64,000 bases of DNA from Musa acuminata AAA Group. Taxonomy: Eukaryota; Streptophyta; Magnoliopsida; Zingiberales; Musaceae. The notes under the pieces were generated by a model. The model was not told the origin of the DNA, ran no database searches, and saw only the letters and a list, made by a program, of their open reading frames with translations. Location of the stretch: the NCBI RefSeq assembly GCF_036884655.1, contig NC_088345.1, positions 21,418,501 to 21,482,500 on the forward strand, read 5' to 3'. Each line of letters begins with the position of its first letter. The first letter of the stretch is position 1. This document shows, piece after piece, positions 11,724 to 23,409 of the stretch. The position numbers and the translations under genes were made by a program.

Positions 11724-12048
11724 TGTATCTCTCACCAAAATCTAGCAACCTTTGTTAAAGGCCCTATCTTGCATATTTTCACCCCAAAATAAATGTAACT
11801 TTTGTTGCAAACTCGGATATATAGCTTATCATTGTCCATTTAAGAAGTGTAGTCTACACAAATTAATTTGAGTTCCTAAAGGAACCATAAAGAATTCCAT
11901 GCAAAATGATAAGTTAAGCCGATCGATTTTTAAGGCACCCAAGGTTAAATGGATACCTAAAAATCATCATCTTTTGTAGAAATGTATACCATCACAAGCT
12001 AGGAGTAAGAGATGATACCTTGATAGTGGATGCTCAAGGCATATGACC
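11724..12048 (+). pseudogene. N polyprotein fragment: second zinc knuckle and protease start
   Basis: Reads HQNLATFVKGPILH, then KCNFCCKLGYIAYHCPFKK, a CCHC-like knuckle with Tyr for His. It then runs on to YLDSGCSRHMT (12017-12048), the catalytic D-S-G of the copia aspartic protease. The frame has shifts and stops. It is cut by the gypsy solo LTR inside the HMT codons and resumes at 14797 as MTRDPSQFSKL. Confidence 0.8.
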
Positions 12049-14796
12049 TATCATGCCCCTCCCGAATTTAATTCACATTCAGGAGGTGTGAATCTAACTC
12101 AAGATTGATAATATTTTAATTCAACAAACAATTCAGGATCCAATCACACATTTGAGGTCACTAAGAAAAAACATTCAAGTCATTCACCTCTACAATCCAC
12201 AATTCACAAAACCTGTGCAGTTTATAATCATACATCATGTCACTAGATGATTCTTAAAATCCAAAAGCAACTTAACTAAACCATAACTATATCATAAATC
12301 CATAAGCGCGGCAATTAATGCAATCACAAAACCAACATATACTACATGTTTATATCAGTACACAGTTTAGACTTAACATTTCCAAAATCCTGACGTAAGA
12401 GGTACTTATCAAATATTTACAAGATACATCAATCTAGATTTGTCATTGATATTTCATTACACCCAAAATGAACTTATACAACATCAACCTATCAAGTACA
12501 AAATATTTGCCCCAAAATCTTCTAGTCTTCCACTACCTCAAACCAATTTACACATTTTAGTGAGCGATAAGCTATCCTGAAAAATTTTTATAGCAATGGA
12601 GTGAGCATATAAAGCTCGGCAAATGACTAACATATCCATAGCAAAGAGGACAGTTTTCAAACAAATGAGGTATCAAAATACAAAGCAGAGATACAGGGTG
12701 AAACAGTAGCATGTTTTGTTTGAATGCAGAATTACAATATCATATCGTTCGAAGCACGTTTTATTTATACAATCGAGGAAAGGTAATTGGAGCATATCAT
12801 TGGCATAAGGAGCATATCGATGACATATGGTAGTTTTCAAGGTATAACAAAGACTTATAACATTTCAGAAATATATCAAAGAACAAAACATGAATAGAAG
12901 CTCAAATGTCAAATGACGATGCATTCATTTCATTTTTACCCAAAGCATGCATAGAAACATAGCCAAAGCTTTGGATATCATATCAAACACATAGAAGGTG
13001 AAGTGGGATCATAACATAATATGGTCCATCCATTTCTGAATGACCAACAAACATAAGTCTCCCACGTCTGGGAGCTCCATCCACCCACGTCTGAGTGAAG
13101 TCATAGGGGGCCGGTAGAGCATCGCGGGCTCTAAGCATAACTCCCTTTACCATTTCTAGTAAAGGTTCACATTTATCCCACAAACACCGGAGTACAAAGG
13201 GACAGTATGAATAATGAAATTAGCATATATTGGAAGCACATGCGGAACAACGAAATGTACATATGCCTTTCGAGTCAATATGATACAAATATAATCTTTC
13301 ACAATGTATTCAGATTTGAAAGGAAACAAAAGCAAGAGCATACAAGGATTTCAAGAAACCATATATAGCTCAATTGAAATTAGAAAGTTAGATAATTTCA
13401 ATGTCCAAAGCAATGAAACTGGAAGAGGCACATATCGAAAGCAAATACGGAACAATGGGATGCATGTGCCGAATCATTACGATGCAAACATGATCTTTAG
13501 ATGATAGCTGCAGATGTACAAATAAATAAGGACAAAAGTATACAGGAATTTAAGATATAATGTAAAGCTTAAATGAAGTAAGAGTTTTTGCCGAAATCGA
13601 TTTCCAAAGAGAAGAAACAAGGAAAGCCGAAATCGACCAAAGCTCGATTCTGGCAGAATTTGATAGGAACATTGTATGAACTATTTGGATTACCAATTAT
13701 ACTCCAATTTATACAAAATAGGTGTCATTAGAAAGCTTTGTCAATCTAGTTTTAGAAAAATCAAGTTTAACAAGAATTGGAATTTACGACAGGGAGTTAC
13801 AGATAATTTTGTAGCATAAGGTCTAAAAATATTAGCTCTGTTTTACTGAATCCATAGGGTCGATGAAAGCAGATGTTTCAGTTAGCAATTATACTCTAAA
13901 AATTTCAAATCAGGTATATACAGAAATCATTTTGAGTCTAGCTTCGAATAAATCATACTTTGTATGAATCTGAGTTCACAGCAGAAAGTTATAAGTAGTT
14001 AAGCAACAAGAGGTCAGAAAATTCAATCCCTGTTTTACAGAATCTGTATGGTTAATTTAAACAGAAGTCTTAGTAGGAATTTAAACTCCAAATCATTCGA
14101 TCTTAGTATTAAAATAAATATTTTTTTGTCTACTTTCAAATGGAATAGGTCTTGTCTAAATCAGAGTTTATTACAAAATGTTATGACCGAAACATTGCAT
14201 AGAGGTCAGATTACCGAAAAATTACAGATTCATAGCTTTATATCAAAATGAAAGGAGGTCTAGTTCTCAGTTGAAATCTTTCAAATTTTGCAGAATAAAA
14301 ATGGAAAAAGAGATTAAGGTTACTGTGGGATGGGGTTAGAACACTTGCATTAAAATTATTTGAATCCCAAATGTGAGAAAATTTGATGAAAAACCTCAAG
14401 CTCTTCTTCTTCTTCTTCTTCTCTCAAACTCACGTTGGCTGCAACTCTTCAGGTTTGTTTTCTTTAACCTTTCATCTAATTATTTAGGTTTTGGCTAATA
14501 CAAAATTTGCAAGGTGTCATGCATGCATGAAAGGGGCTAGGTGTCATCTTTAGAGCAAAGATAAGTGGCACCAACCTTAGGTTAGCTAATGACACATGTC
14601 CACTATATATATATATATATATTTTAACTTAAATCTGAATCTTTCATAAAATATATCAAACTTCTAATATTTACTCTTAGGTCCCTAGTCATAAATTTTT
14701 AATATATTATCATTGAATATAAAATAATTATTAAATAATCCTTATTTTTTTATAAACAAACCTTTTACTAAATTTTTAAAAATGGGGGATGTTACA
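12049..14796 (-). mobile_element. Solo LTR of a Tekay-type gypsy element
   Basis: Plus-strand ends TATCATGCCCCTC and GGGGATGTTACA, 2748 bp. Flanks TGACC (12044-12048) and TGACT (14797-14801) are a 5-bp target duplication with one change. The interior matches the LTRs of the full gypsy element at 28050-37861: the ACACATTTGAGGTCACTAAG stretch, the CTCCCACGTCTGGGAG palindrome at 13059-13074 and a TTCTTC run near 14404. It has only two of the 30-bp GGAGCATATCA units. No coding content. Confidence 0.88.
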
Positions 14797-16114
14797 TGAC
14801 TAGAGATCCATCTCAATTCTCTAAGCTCTCACTAGCCTAGATAAAGGATATGTCACCTTCGGAGACAACAACAAGGGTAAAATCATTGGTAAAGGAACTA
14901 AAGGTAACACATCCAACATTTTTATTAAAGATGTATTGTTAGTTGATGGCTTAAAGCATAACCTTTTGAGCATTAGTCAATTGTGTGATAAAGGATATAT
15001 TGTTAAATTTGAATATAATGCTTGTATTATAGAAAATCTACACAAAAACACATCTATGTTTGCTCTAAAACAAAATAATGTATACACTATCGACATTACT
15101 GATCTTTGTAATGAAATATGTTTTTCAGTTTTAAATAACGATGCTTGGCTTTGGCATAGGAGATTAGGTCATGCTAGCATGAAACTAATCTCTCAAATTT
15201 CATCTAAGGAACTTGTAATAGGAATTCCTTATATCAAGTTCATCAAAGATAATGTGTGTATTGCATGTCAACTAGGAAAACAAATAAAAGGTAGCTTCAA
15301 ACCTAAGAACCAAATAAGCACCTCTAGACCTTTGAAATTGATCCATATTGACTTGTTCGGACTAATTTCTACATCAAGCCTATGAGGTAGCAAATACGCA
15401 TTTGTCATCGTGGATGATTATAGTAAATACACATGGACTTATTTTTTGACACACAAAAGTGAATGCTTTAGGTTTTTCAATTCGAAGTGATCACTGTGGT
15501 GAATTTCAAAATGAAAAGGGTTATATGATTTTATCAATTCGAAGTGATCACGGTGGTGAATTTCAAAATCATGATTTCCAAGAATTTTATGAATCTAATA
15601 GATACAACAACAACTTCTCTACTACAAGAAATCCTCAATAAAATGGAGTAGTAGAAAGAAAGAATACAAACTTACAAAAAATGGCAAGAACCATGTTAAA
15701 TGAATATAGCCTACCCAAATATTTTTGGGCCGAAGTCGTAAATATGGCATGCTATGTTATGAATAGGGTTCTAGTAAGACCACTACTTTCTACGACTCCT
15801 TATAAGTTGTGGAACAACAATGAACCTAACGTTTCATACTTTAAAGTTTTCGAATGTAAATGTTTTATTTTGAATGAAAAAGATATCTTAGGTAAATTTG
15901 ATGCAAAATCCGATGAAAAAATTTTTCTTAGCTATTCTTTTGTTTCTAAAGCATTTCATATCTTTAACAAAAGAACTTTGATTATAGAAGAATCTATTTA
16001 TGTTATTTTTAATGAAATTTCTAAAGTTAAGAAAAATGATTTTGATGATGATCTTAATTTTGATACTTTGAATTTAAATGATTCCCCTTCTCCATCTAGC
16101 AACTTGAATGCATC
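14797..16114 (+). pseudogene. Copia integrase of N, broken
   Basis: Inserts element cDNA into host DNA. The frame reads YVTFGDNNKGKIIG (from about 14850), then LVDGLKHNLLSISQLCDKGY. The zinc-binding part is W-H-RRLG-H with CIAC (about 15145-15270). The catalytic core has HIDLFG (first Asp), SDHGGEF (second Asp, present twice because of a 57-bp duplication) and NGVVERKN (Glu). Then come KYFWAEVVNMACYVMNR and a C-terminal part. Stops at 15383-15385 and in NPQ*NGVV, plus shifts near 14840 and 15470, inactivate it. It is cut at NLNAS by the next solo LTR. Confidence 0.88.
15477..15569 (+). repeat. In-frame 57-bp duplication within integrase
   Basis: Copies at 15477-15512 and 15534-15569 both encode SIRSDH(C/G)GEFQN with two base differences. 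The period is 57 bp (19 codons), so the catalytic-Asp motif is doubled. Confidence 0.9.
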
Positions 16115-16253
16115 TGTTAGGATCGAGAGCACTAAGAGGGGGGGGTGAATTAGTGCAGCGGAAATCTTTCAGCGATTAAAAACGAAAGCTGCGTTCGTTC
16201 GATAAAAACTATTTTGATGCAAAAGCCGATTCTAAGATTACTTATGATTAAGT

Positions 16254-16396
16254 GCAGTTTACGTTTAAACACAGTTAGCGTCTAAACGCAGTTTGCGTCT
16301 AAACGCAGTTTGCGTCTAAATGTAGATTGCGTCCAAACTCATATTGCGTCTAAGCGCAGTTTGCGTCTAAACACAGTTTGTGTCTAAGCGCAGTTT
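16254..16396 (-). repeat. 17-bp minisatellite (GCAGTTTGCGTCTAAAC)
   Basis: About eight head-to-tail units with drift, for example GTAGATTGCGTCCAAAC. Single diverged units recur to 16640 and in the E LTR (59050-59290). Confidence 0.85.
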
Positions 16397-17236
16397 AAGC
16401 AGAAGTATAAAGACAATGTGCTGCTATTGTACAGCTCAAAAAGTAATCTGCAAAAAGCAGATTTACGTCTAAACGCAGATTTACGTTTTAAACGCAGATT
16501 TACGTCTGAACTTTGAAACTCGCTTGTATACTCGCTGAAGGTAGTATGCAGTTGAAATCAAGATGTAAACGTAAACTGAAATCTGATGATTGTGCGAGGA
16601 AAGCCGATTTACGTCTAAATGCAGTTTTACGTCTAAATGTTGAAACTCGTTCGTAAAATTGCAAAAGACAGTTTGCAGTTATAAATAGAATCAAAATGTA
16701 AATGTAAACTGCAAAGAAACTCGTTCGTAAAAGCGCAGAAGACAGTTCGTAGTTAAGACATAAATGTAAGCTGCAATGTAAAGATCGTACGAAAACACCT
16801 TTTGACGTCTGAATGCAGATTCGAAAAGATTAGAACTTAGAAACTTATTCGTAAAAGCATAGAGAGCAGTAGCTATGTAGGAGGTTTGCAGTAATGATAA
16901 AGTGCTCAAAATAAACGCAAACCAGAGATTTAGAGTGGTTCGATCAGTCTTGACCTACTCCACTTTTGGCTTCCTCCACCGGTGAGGTCACCGACGTCAA
17001 CTAGGGGCCTTCCATCAATAGGCGAAGGCCAACTGCCCTTTTACAGTTTCTCTCCTTTTGACGGGCTCAGGAGACAACCCTTACAGATCCCTTCTCTCCT
17101 CTCTTTACAACTCAAGACTTGAAGAACAGAAAAGAGGATAACTTTTGGATTTTACACAAATTTGAGCTCTTAGAATCACTGAAAAGATCAAGAATTCGGT
17201 GTGGATCTGTATCTATTCAGTGCTGAATGGGTGGGG

Positions 17237-17244
17237 TATTTATA
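17237..17244 (-). promoter_or_regulatory. TATA box of solo LTR
   Basis: GGGGTATTTATAGGCCCC on the plus strand, about 110 bp on the U5 side of the 62-bp repeats. Confidence 0.6.
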
Positions 17245-17348
17245 GGCCCCAACCCAATTCAAATTTGGAGCTCAAAACGATCAAATCCCGGAATTTCGGG
17301 ATCAGGCGGTTGCACCTCTTGACTAGAGAGGTTGCACCGCCTGGCAGA

Positions 17349-17658
17349 GCTCGAAGACCGAGCTCAGGCGGTGCCACCTCTCTGTCAGGGAGGTTGCACC
17401 GCCCAGTCTTGCTCGAAGACTGAGCTCAGGCAGTGCCACCTCTCTGTCAGGGAGGTTGCACCGCCTAGTCTAGCTCGAAGACTGAGCTTAGGCGGTGCCA
17501 CCTCTCTGTCAGGGAGGTTGCACCGCCCAGTCTAGCTCGAAGACTGAGCTCAGGCGGTGCCACCTCCTGGCTGGGGAGGTTGCACCGCCCAGTCTCGCTG
17601 GGAGGCTTAGCCCAAGCGGTGCCACCTCCTGGGCTAGGCGGTTGCACCTCCTGGTGCA
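17349..17658 (-). repeat. 62-bp LTR minisatellite, five units
   Basis: Unit starts at 17349, 17411, 17473, 17535 and 17597. Each unit runs GCTCGAAGAC, then GGCGGTGCCACC, then GGAGGTTGCACCGCC. The last unit is diverged. All copies lie upstream of the LTR TATA box on the LTR sense strand. Confidence 0.92.
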
Positions 17659-18179
17659 ATCAGGGTCCAAATGGTTAGCTCCATTTGGCCCAATTTCAAT
17701 CTTTCAGGGGCCCAATTGCCCCAAGATTAGGCTAATGGGATCACCTCCCATTTTCCAACTTAATCAACGTGCTAACTACGATTAGATCTAAGACAATTTC
17801 TGCAGCTTTGCTTCGGTGCGTCAATCGCTTCTTCCGGCGAGTTTCCGGCGAACTTCCGTCGATTATCCGATGAACCCTCGGTGATGCTCCTGCGGACTTC
17901 CGGCAAACTCCTGGACTTTGCGACGATCCACTTGGCAAGTTCCGACGAGCTTCGCTTGGCAAGCTTTTGGACTTCTAGGATATGTTCTCGTAGAACCTCC
18001 GACGACCGTCCGAACTTCCGTCGAACTCTCGAACTCCCAACGTGATCATGAACTTGACGCCAGCGCAACTCCTGCTGCTTGTCTAACTTTCATCGTAGTT
18101 AATCCTGCACACTTATCTCAACACATAGATTAGACAACAAATGACAATTGACTTCATCATCAAAATCCGAGATTCAACA

Positions 18180-19853
18180 GCATCTTCTTCTGAACTTTCT
18201 TTACCGAAGGAATAGAAGTATATAAATACTCATCCTAAGAAGCTAATTATAGTAGACACATCGAAAGGGGTTCAAAATAATTCTTCTCTTAAAAGTTTTG
18301 TGCCAATGCCGCTTTTCTCTCCTAAATTGAACCTAAATGCATTGATGAGGCCATGAAAGATGATTCATGGGTCATTGTAATATAAGAAGAATTGAATTAA
18401 TTTGAGAGAAATGAGGTGTGGAAGTTTGTTTCAAGGCCAAATGACCATTTAGTTATTGGTACTAAATGGGTCTTCAGAAATAAGTAAGATGAATCTGGTA
18501 TCATGGTTAGAAATAAGGCTAGATTAGTGGTCAAAGGTTTCAACAAAAAAGAAGGTATCAATTACGAAGAAACCTTCGCTTCTATGGCTCGATTAGAAGC
18601 CATAAGGATGCTCTTTGCCTATGCTAGTAGTAATAATTTTAAATTATTTTAAATGGATGCTAAAAGTATTTTTCTTAATGGCTTTATTTTCGAAGAAGTT
18701 TATGTTGAACAACCTCCTGGATTTGAGAATGATGATTTTCCTAATCATGTGTTTAAATTGACTAAAGCTCTCTATGGATTGAAATAAGCCCCAAGGGCTT
18801 GGTATGAGCGACTTAGCTCATTTCTAATTCATAATAATTTTTCTAAAGACAAGTTCGATACTATATTGTTTATCAAAAATTTTAAAAATAAGTTTTTTAT
18901 TATTCAAATTTATGTTGATGATATTATTTTTGGTTCCACGAATGAATCTCTTTGTGAATCATTTGCTAAAAGTATGAGTCTTGAATTTGAAATGAGTTTG
19001 ATGGGGGAATTATCTTTCTTTTTAGGCTTACAAATCAAATAACTGTATTTTTCTTAGTCAAACAAAATATGCTTTAGATTTATTAAAAAAGTTTAATATG
19101 GATAGCTCAAAGACCGTTAATACTCCCATGAGTACCTCCACTAAGTTAGACATTGATGAAAGTGGAGAAAGCTTTAATCAAAAAACTTATAGGGGTATAA
19201 TAGAAAGTTTACTATACCTCACCGCAACTAGACCAGATATCATGTTTAGTGTAGATCTCTATGCTAGGTTTCAATCTAATCCTAAGATATCTCATCTTAA
19301 AGTAATTAAGGGAATTCTTAGATATCTTAAAGGTACTACTAATCTGGGATTATGGTATCCAAAATCCGAGAACTTTGAACTAATTGCATATGCTGATGCA
19401 GATTTTGCTGGATGTAGATTAGATAGAAAAAACACATCAGAAACATGTCTATTTTTCAGACACGCACTTGTTTCTTGGTCTTCCAAGAAACAAAATTCGA
19501 TTACACTATCTATAACCGAAGTTGAGTACATTGCAGCTAGTGCATGTTGTGCACAAGTTGTGTGGATGGAAAACACTTTAGAGAATTATAAGATTCATCT
19601 TAAAAACATTCCCATAAAATGTGATAACACAAGTGCAATATGTTTAACAAAAAATCACATTCAACACTCTAGATCTAAACATATTAATATTAGACATCAC
19701 TTTATACAAGATCATATTAATAATCATGATGTAATCTTAGAGTTTATTGATACAAAACATCAATTAGCCAATATCTTTACAAAACCTTTAAGTGAAGAAC
19801 AATATGATTTTATTAGAAGAGAGTTAGGAATGTTAATTTGTCCAAATGCATGA
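18180..19853 (+). pseudogene. Copia reverse transcriptase-RNase H of N, broken
   Basis: Copies element RNA into DNA and removes the RNA. RT blocks: GTKWVFRNK, ARLVVKGFNKKEGINYEETFA, MDAKSIFLNG, VYVEQPPGF, ALYGLK*APRAWYERL, the catalytic YVDDIIFGS (about 18912-18938) and LGLQIK. Stops occur after FRNK, in FKLF*MDAK, in YGLK*APR and after LQIK. From ATG 19098 a 251-codon open frame covers the RT end and RNase H with AYADADFAG, SITEVEY and CDNTSAICL, ending TGA 19851-19853. The last 251 codons look intact only because no stop happened to fall there. Methionine 19098 is internal. Confidence 0.9.
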
Positions 19854-20999
19854 ATTTGATGTATATCTTTTCCGGACTATCTTTTTGTATTTCATAAATG
19901 AAGCTTTCATGAACTTATTTTATTTTTATCTTCCTTGGTATCAAGTTTACTTCATACCCTTGCTCCATCACTTAATGAATTTTTATACACTTAATCACTT
20001 CATTGATTTCATTGACAAATACATCTCTCACGGGTTTATCTCTTGTGAATTTTTTTTTAATGATAAATGGATTTGACTTATGAATTTCTTTTTCATATGA
20101 TGCTTCTTAGTCTTCTCTTGAAAGATGAATTTTATAAATGGATATCTTGATCCTTGAAAAATAAATTTTTAATCTGAGATGAACACTTGCAAGAGTGAGG
20201 AGTTGATGTCACATGAATATCTTGATCCTAACAATTGGAGTTGATTTGATTTCACATGAATATCTTGATCTTTATGAAAATTGAAACATGATTTAATGAA
20301 ACTCTTTTATCATTTTTGACTTGATTCAAATCATTTCACAAAGTTGCTTCTTAATGGATTTCCTCCTTACTTTCCTTCTTCGTGCCAAGTTTTGATGAAA
20401 AAAGGGGAGAAGTTGATGGAAGCTATCTCTTTAATATTTATAACTTTCAACGTGAGAACTTTTGAATGATACCATGTCATGAATGCTTAAAATATAATTG
20501 GTATACAAATTGAAATGTGGCATGAATTTTTACCACACTTGCATTATTGTTCTCCTTTTTGTTGACGATAAAGGGGGGAAATAATATCAAAATGTGGTAA
20601 ATTGATGATAAATGTATGCAATGTATTCCATCATATATACTTGAAATGTTTGCTTGATAAATTTTCTTCATTATAATAAGATATCTAAAGCTTAACTTGC
20701 TATTTTACAATTGATATTTTGTCATAGAATAATGAATTGCTATCTTTGTCATCTTTCATATTTGATATATCATACTTAAAAATGGATGTCATGCCTTGAC
20801 ATTATTTTGAGAATATTAGATCATGATAGGAATCATGATGTGCATGATGATAAGTTTAATGAACTTATCTTACCAGTTTGTTTCTTGAATTCAAAGGCCT
20901 TGAATTCAAGAATATCTTTTCTCAAGTATGACATATAGATAGGGGGAGTTAAGGTTAACTCCGTCATCAATTGATTGTCATCATAAAAAAAGGGAAGAT
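19854..20999 (+). other. 3' non-coding region of N
   Basis: AT-rich. Contains TCTCCTTTTTGTTGACGATA then AAGGGGGGAA (20551-20580), TAGGGGGAGTTAAGG near 20940 and AAAAAAAGGGAAGA at the LTR edge, the repeated Sirevirus polypurine set. No coding frame seen. Confidence 0.75.
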
Positions 21000-22263
21000 T
21001 GTTGAATCTCGGATTTTGATGATGAAGTCAATTGTAAATTGTTTGATCTAATCTATATGTTGAGAAAAGTATGTTGGATTAACTATGATAGCAGTAAGAC
21101 ATAAAGCAGGTATTGTGCCGGAGTCAAGTTCAAGATCTCATCGGGAATTCAAGCATTCGTCGGAAGTCCAGACGTTCGTCAGAAGTTCTGTAGGAACCAA
21201 CCGAGAAGTTTAGGAGATTGCTAAAGAAGCTTATCAAAACTTGCTAAGAAGATCGTCCTAAAGTCCAGGAGCTTGTTGGGAGTCCGTCGGAGCATTATCG
21301 AGAGTTCGTCGGATGTTCGTCGGAAGTACACCGGAAGCTCGCTAGAAGAGGAATTGACGCACCGGAATAAGAAGGGCTGTGATCATGTCTTAAATATCGT
21401 AGTTAGAGCATAAATTAAGTTACGATTGAGAGGTAATCCCACTAACTTAATTAGGGGCCAATTGGGCCCTTAGTAGGGCTGAATTGGGCCGAATTGAGCA
21501 GCCCATTCAGCCCCTGAATTCCTGGCCGACGGTGGCACCACCCAGAAGACCCAGTCTCCCAAGTGGTTTGGGTAGTGGTATGATCGACAGTTATTGCTAC
21601 CAGCAGTGGTATCACTCCTATCAGGCGGTGGTACTACCTAGTGTTAGGTGTCAGGTGGTGGTACCACTAGTACCCCGAAAATCCGGGATGAGACACTTTT
21701 TAGCTCCATTTTTTGAAAGTCATTGGGGCCTATAAATACCCCACCCTTTTCAGCATGAAAAGATACCGAAGTGTGATTATAATATTGAGTTATTAGGGTA
21801 TAAAAGTATTGTAAACAAGTGCTAAAGTCCTCCTCCTCCCTTTCTAAATTTTGGGATCATTCAAGAGAGGTGTGAGACTTGTAAGGGTTCTCTCCTAAAC
21901 CCAGGAAAAGGAGAAAGTGTTGTAAAGAGGTGTTCGATCTTCACCTATTGAAGGAAGGTATTTAGTGGATGCCGGAGACCTCGTCAGAGGAGGAATCTGA
22001 AAGTGGATGTAGTTCACCTTGACCGAACCACTATAAATTCTGGTTTGCTTTTCATTTGCGTAATTTATTTTACTGTAAACCTCCTTAATCTTCTCTTGCA
22101 CTTTTACGAAAGCTTTCAAGTTCAACTTCTCTTCGAAATAGATTGAATTAAAACCATTTTCATCGGAATCAGTTTTAAACGAAACGAATAATTTTCTAAA
22201 ATTGTGAAAGTTTTCCGCTGCACTAATTCACCCCCCCTCTTAGTGTCGCTCTTGATCCTAACA
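21000..22263 (+). mobile_element. 3' LTR of N
   Basis: Starts TGTTGAATCTCGGATTTTG and ends CTCTTGATCCTAACA, 1264 bp. Closest to 7161-8480 in wording. TATAAATA at 21731-21738. The GC-rich repeat block (about 21530-21690) is shorter than in the 5' LTR. Confidence 0.88.
21731..21738 (+). promoter_or_regulatory. TATA box of N 3' LTR
   Basis: GGGGCCTATAAATACCCC. Confidence 0.65.
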
Positions 22264-23409
22264 TTAAGATCAAAATGATGATTTAATACATGAAGTGATA
22301 AATGCTAAAAAATTTTATGTCAAAATATTGATTTAATGCATGAAGAGATAAATGCTTAAAAAATCTTAGCATCATGAATGTTATGCCCAAAATGATGTAT
22401 CATGAATGCTTGAGTATCATGTATGATATGCCCATAGTGATGATTAATTTACTTTTGGTATCATGTATGAAGTAAGGATGAAATGTAATGTTTTGAAATT
22501 GTGCATGTTTTAATTTGAAAATATAATGATGCACAAACATATTGAAATAAGATTGATACTTTTACCTTTGTCATGATTTGGAAATTGATGTAAAGGGAAA
22601 AGAATTACAACATTGTATTCTTCCCTTCTATTTGACAATGACAAAGGGGGAGTAAAATTTGTTAGCTTGCATATTCTAAAATGATGTAAAACTTGCTAAT
22701 TTGCTAGCTTACAAATTGTAAGGAGAAAAACTTGCTAGGAAGCAAAATTGCTAGCTTGTAGTTCTCAAAAGTGAAGAAAGAACTTGCTATCTTGGACTAT
22801 CTTGCAAATCTCAAGAGAACCAATGTTTGCCAAGTTATATATTTTAAGAAGATGCAAAAATAGGCTATCTTGCACATCTTAAAAGATGAAAATTTTTTGC
22901 TAATTTTCATATAAAAAAAAAACTTGCTAGCTTGCATGATGATATATGCAATGATATTTCAAAAATATGATATTATGTGATGATATATGATGTTTCAAAA
23001 CTTGAAATTATGCAATGATATATATAATGATTTGAAATTATTTGTCAAAAACATGCTAGTTGCACTTTTCTCCTTTTTGTTGATGACAAAGGAGGAGAAG
23101 TTATGATAATATGAAATAATACATGAAATACTCATGATATTATGATGATGCATACAATTAGAAGTTTTGATGATCATACTTAGAAGGATGTAACATACAT
23201 TGATATTTTGATACCATGATGATTTGAAATATTCATAATGATACATGCAATGCAATGATATGCAATAATGTGTTGCATATGTTTATGATTAAATTTTCTT
23301 TGACTTGAATTCAATTTGAATTTAAGGTTCTATCAATATGGCATATTGATAGGGGGAGTTAAGGTTAACTCCATCATCAATTGGTTGTCATCATAAAAAA
23401 TGGAGAGAG
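22264..23409 (+). other. 3' non-coding region of A (continued)
   Basis: Continues A beyond the nested element. Contains GACAATGACAAAGGGGGAG (22634-22652), several GCTAGCTT(G/A)CA words (22660-22935), GTTGATGACAAAGGAGGAG (about 23079-23097) and TAGGGGGAGTTAAGG near 23350. It parallels 61940-63296 of element E block by block. No coding frame. Confidence 0.75.

Larger units (their letters stand above)
16115..18179 (-). mobile_element. Solo Sirevirus LTR with perfect target duplication
   Basis: Plus-strand ends TGTTAGGATCGAGAGC and GATTCAACA, 2065 bp. GCATC flanks both sides (16110-16114, 18180-18184). No internal sequence remains. It carries a 17-bp repeat in the U5/R part (16254-16396), TATTTATA at 17237 and a 62-bp repeat in U3 (17349-17658). 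Confidence 0.93.
7161..22263 (+). mobile_element. Sirevirus N, complete but decayed, nested in A
   Basis: Order: 5' LTR 7161-8480, PBS 8482-8494, gag 8531-9772, zinc knuckle and protease remnants, integrase 14797-16114, RT-RNase H 18180-19853, 3' non-coding 19854-20999, 3' LTR 21000-22263. Removing three solo LTR insertions (9859-11723, 12049-14796, 16115-18179) leaves about 8.4 kb, a usual Sirevirus size. Flanks are TCATG and TTAAG, which at best is a mutated target duplication. All genes carry stops or frameshifts. Confidence 0.85.

Noticed and set aside
9854..11728. Target duplication around the 9859-11723 solo LTR
   Set aside because: AGTAG and TGTAT do not match. The host frame rejoins well, but no clean duplication can be claimed.
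16254..17658. CRISPR-like arrays
   Set aside because: Units are head-to-tail without unique spacers and lie in retrotransposon LTRs of a plant-type genome.
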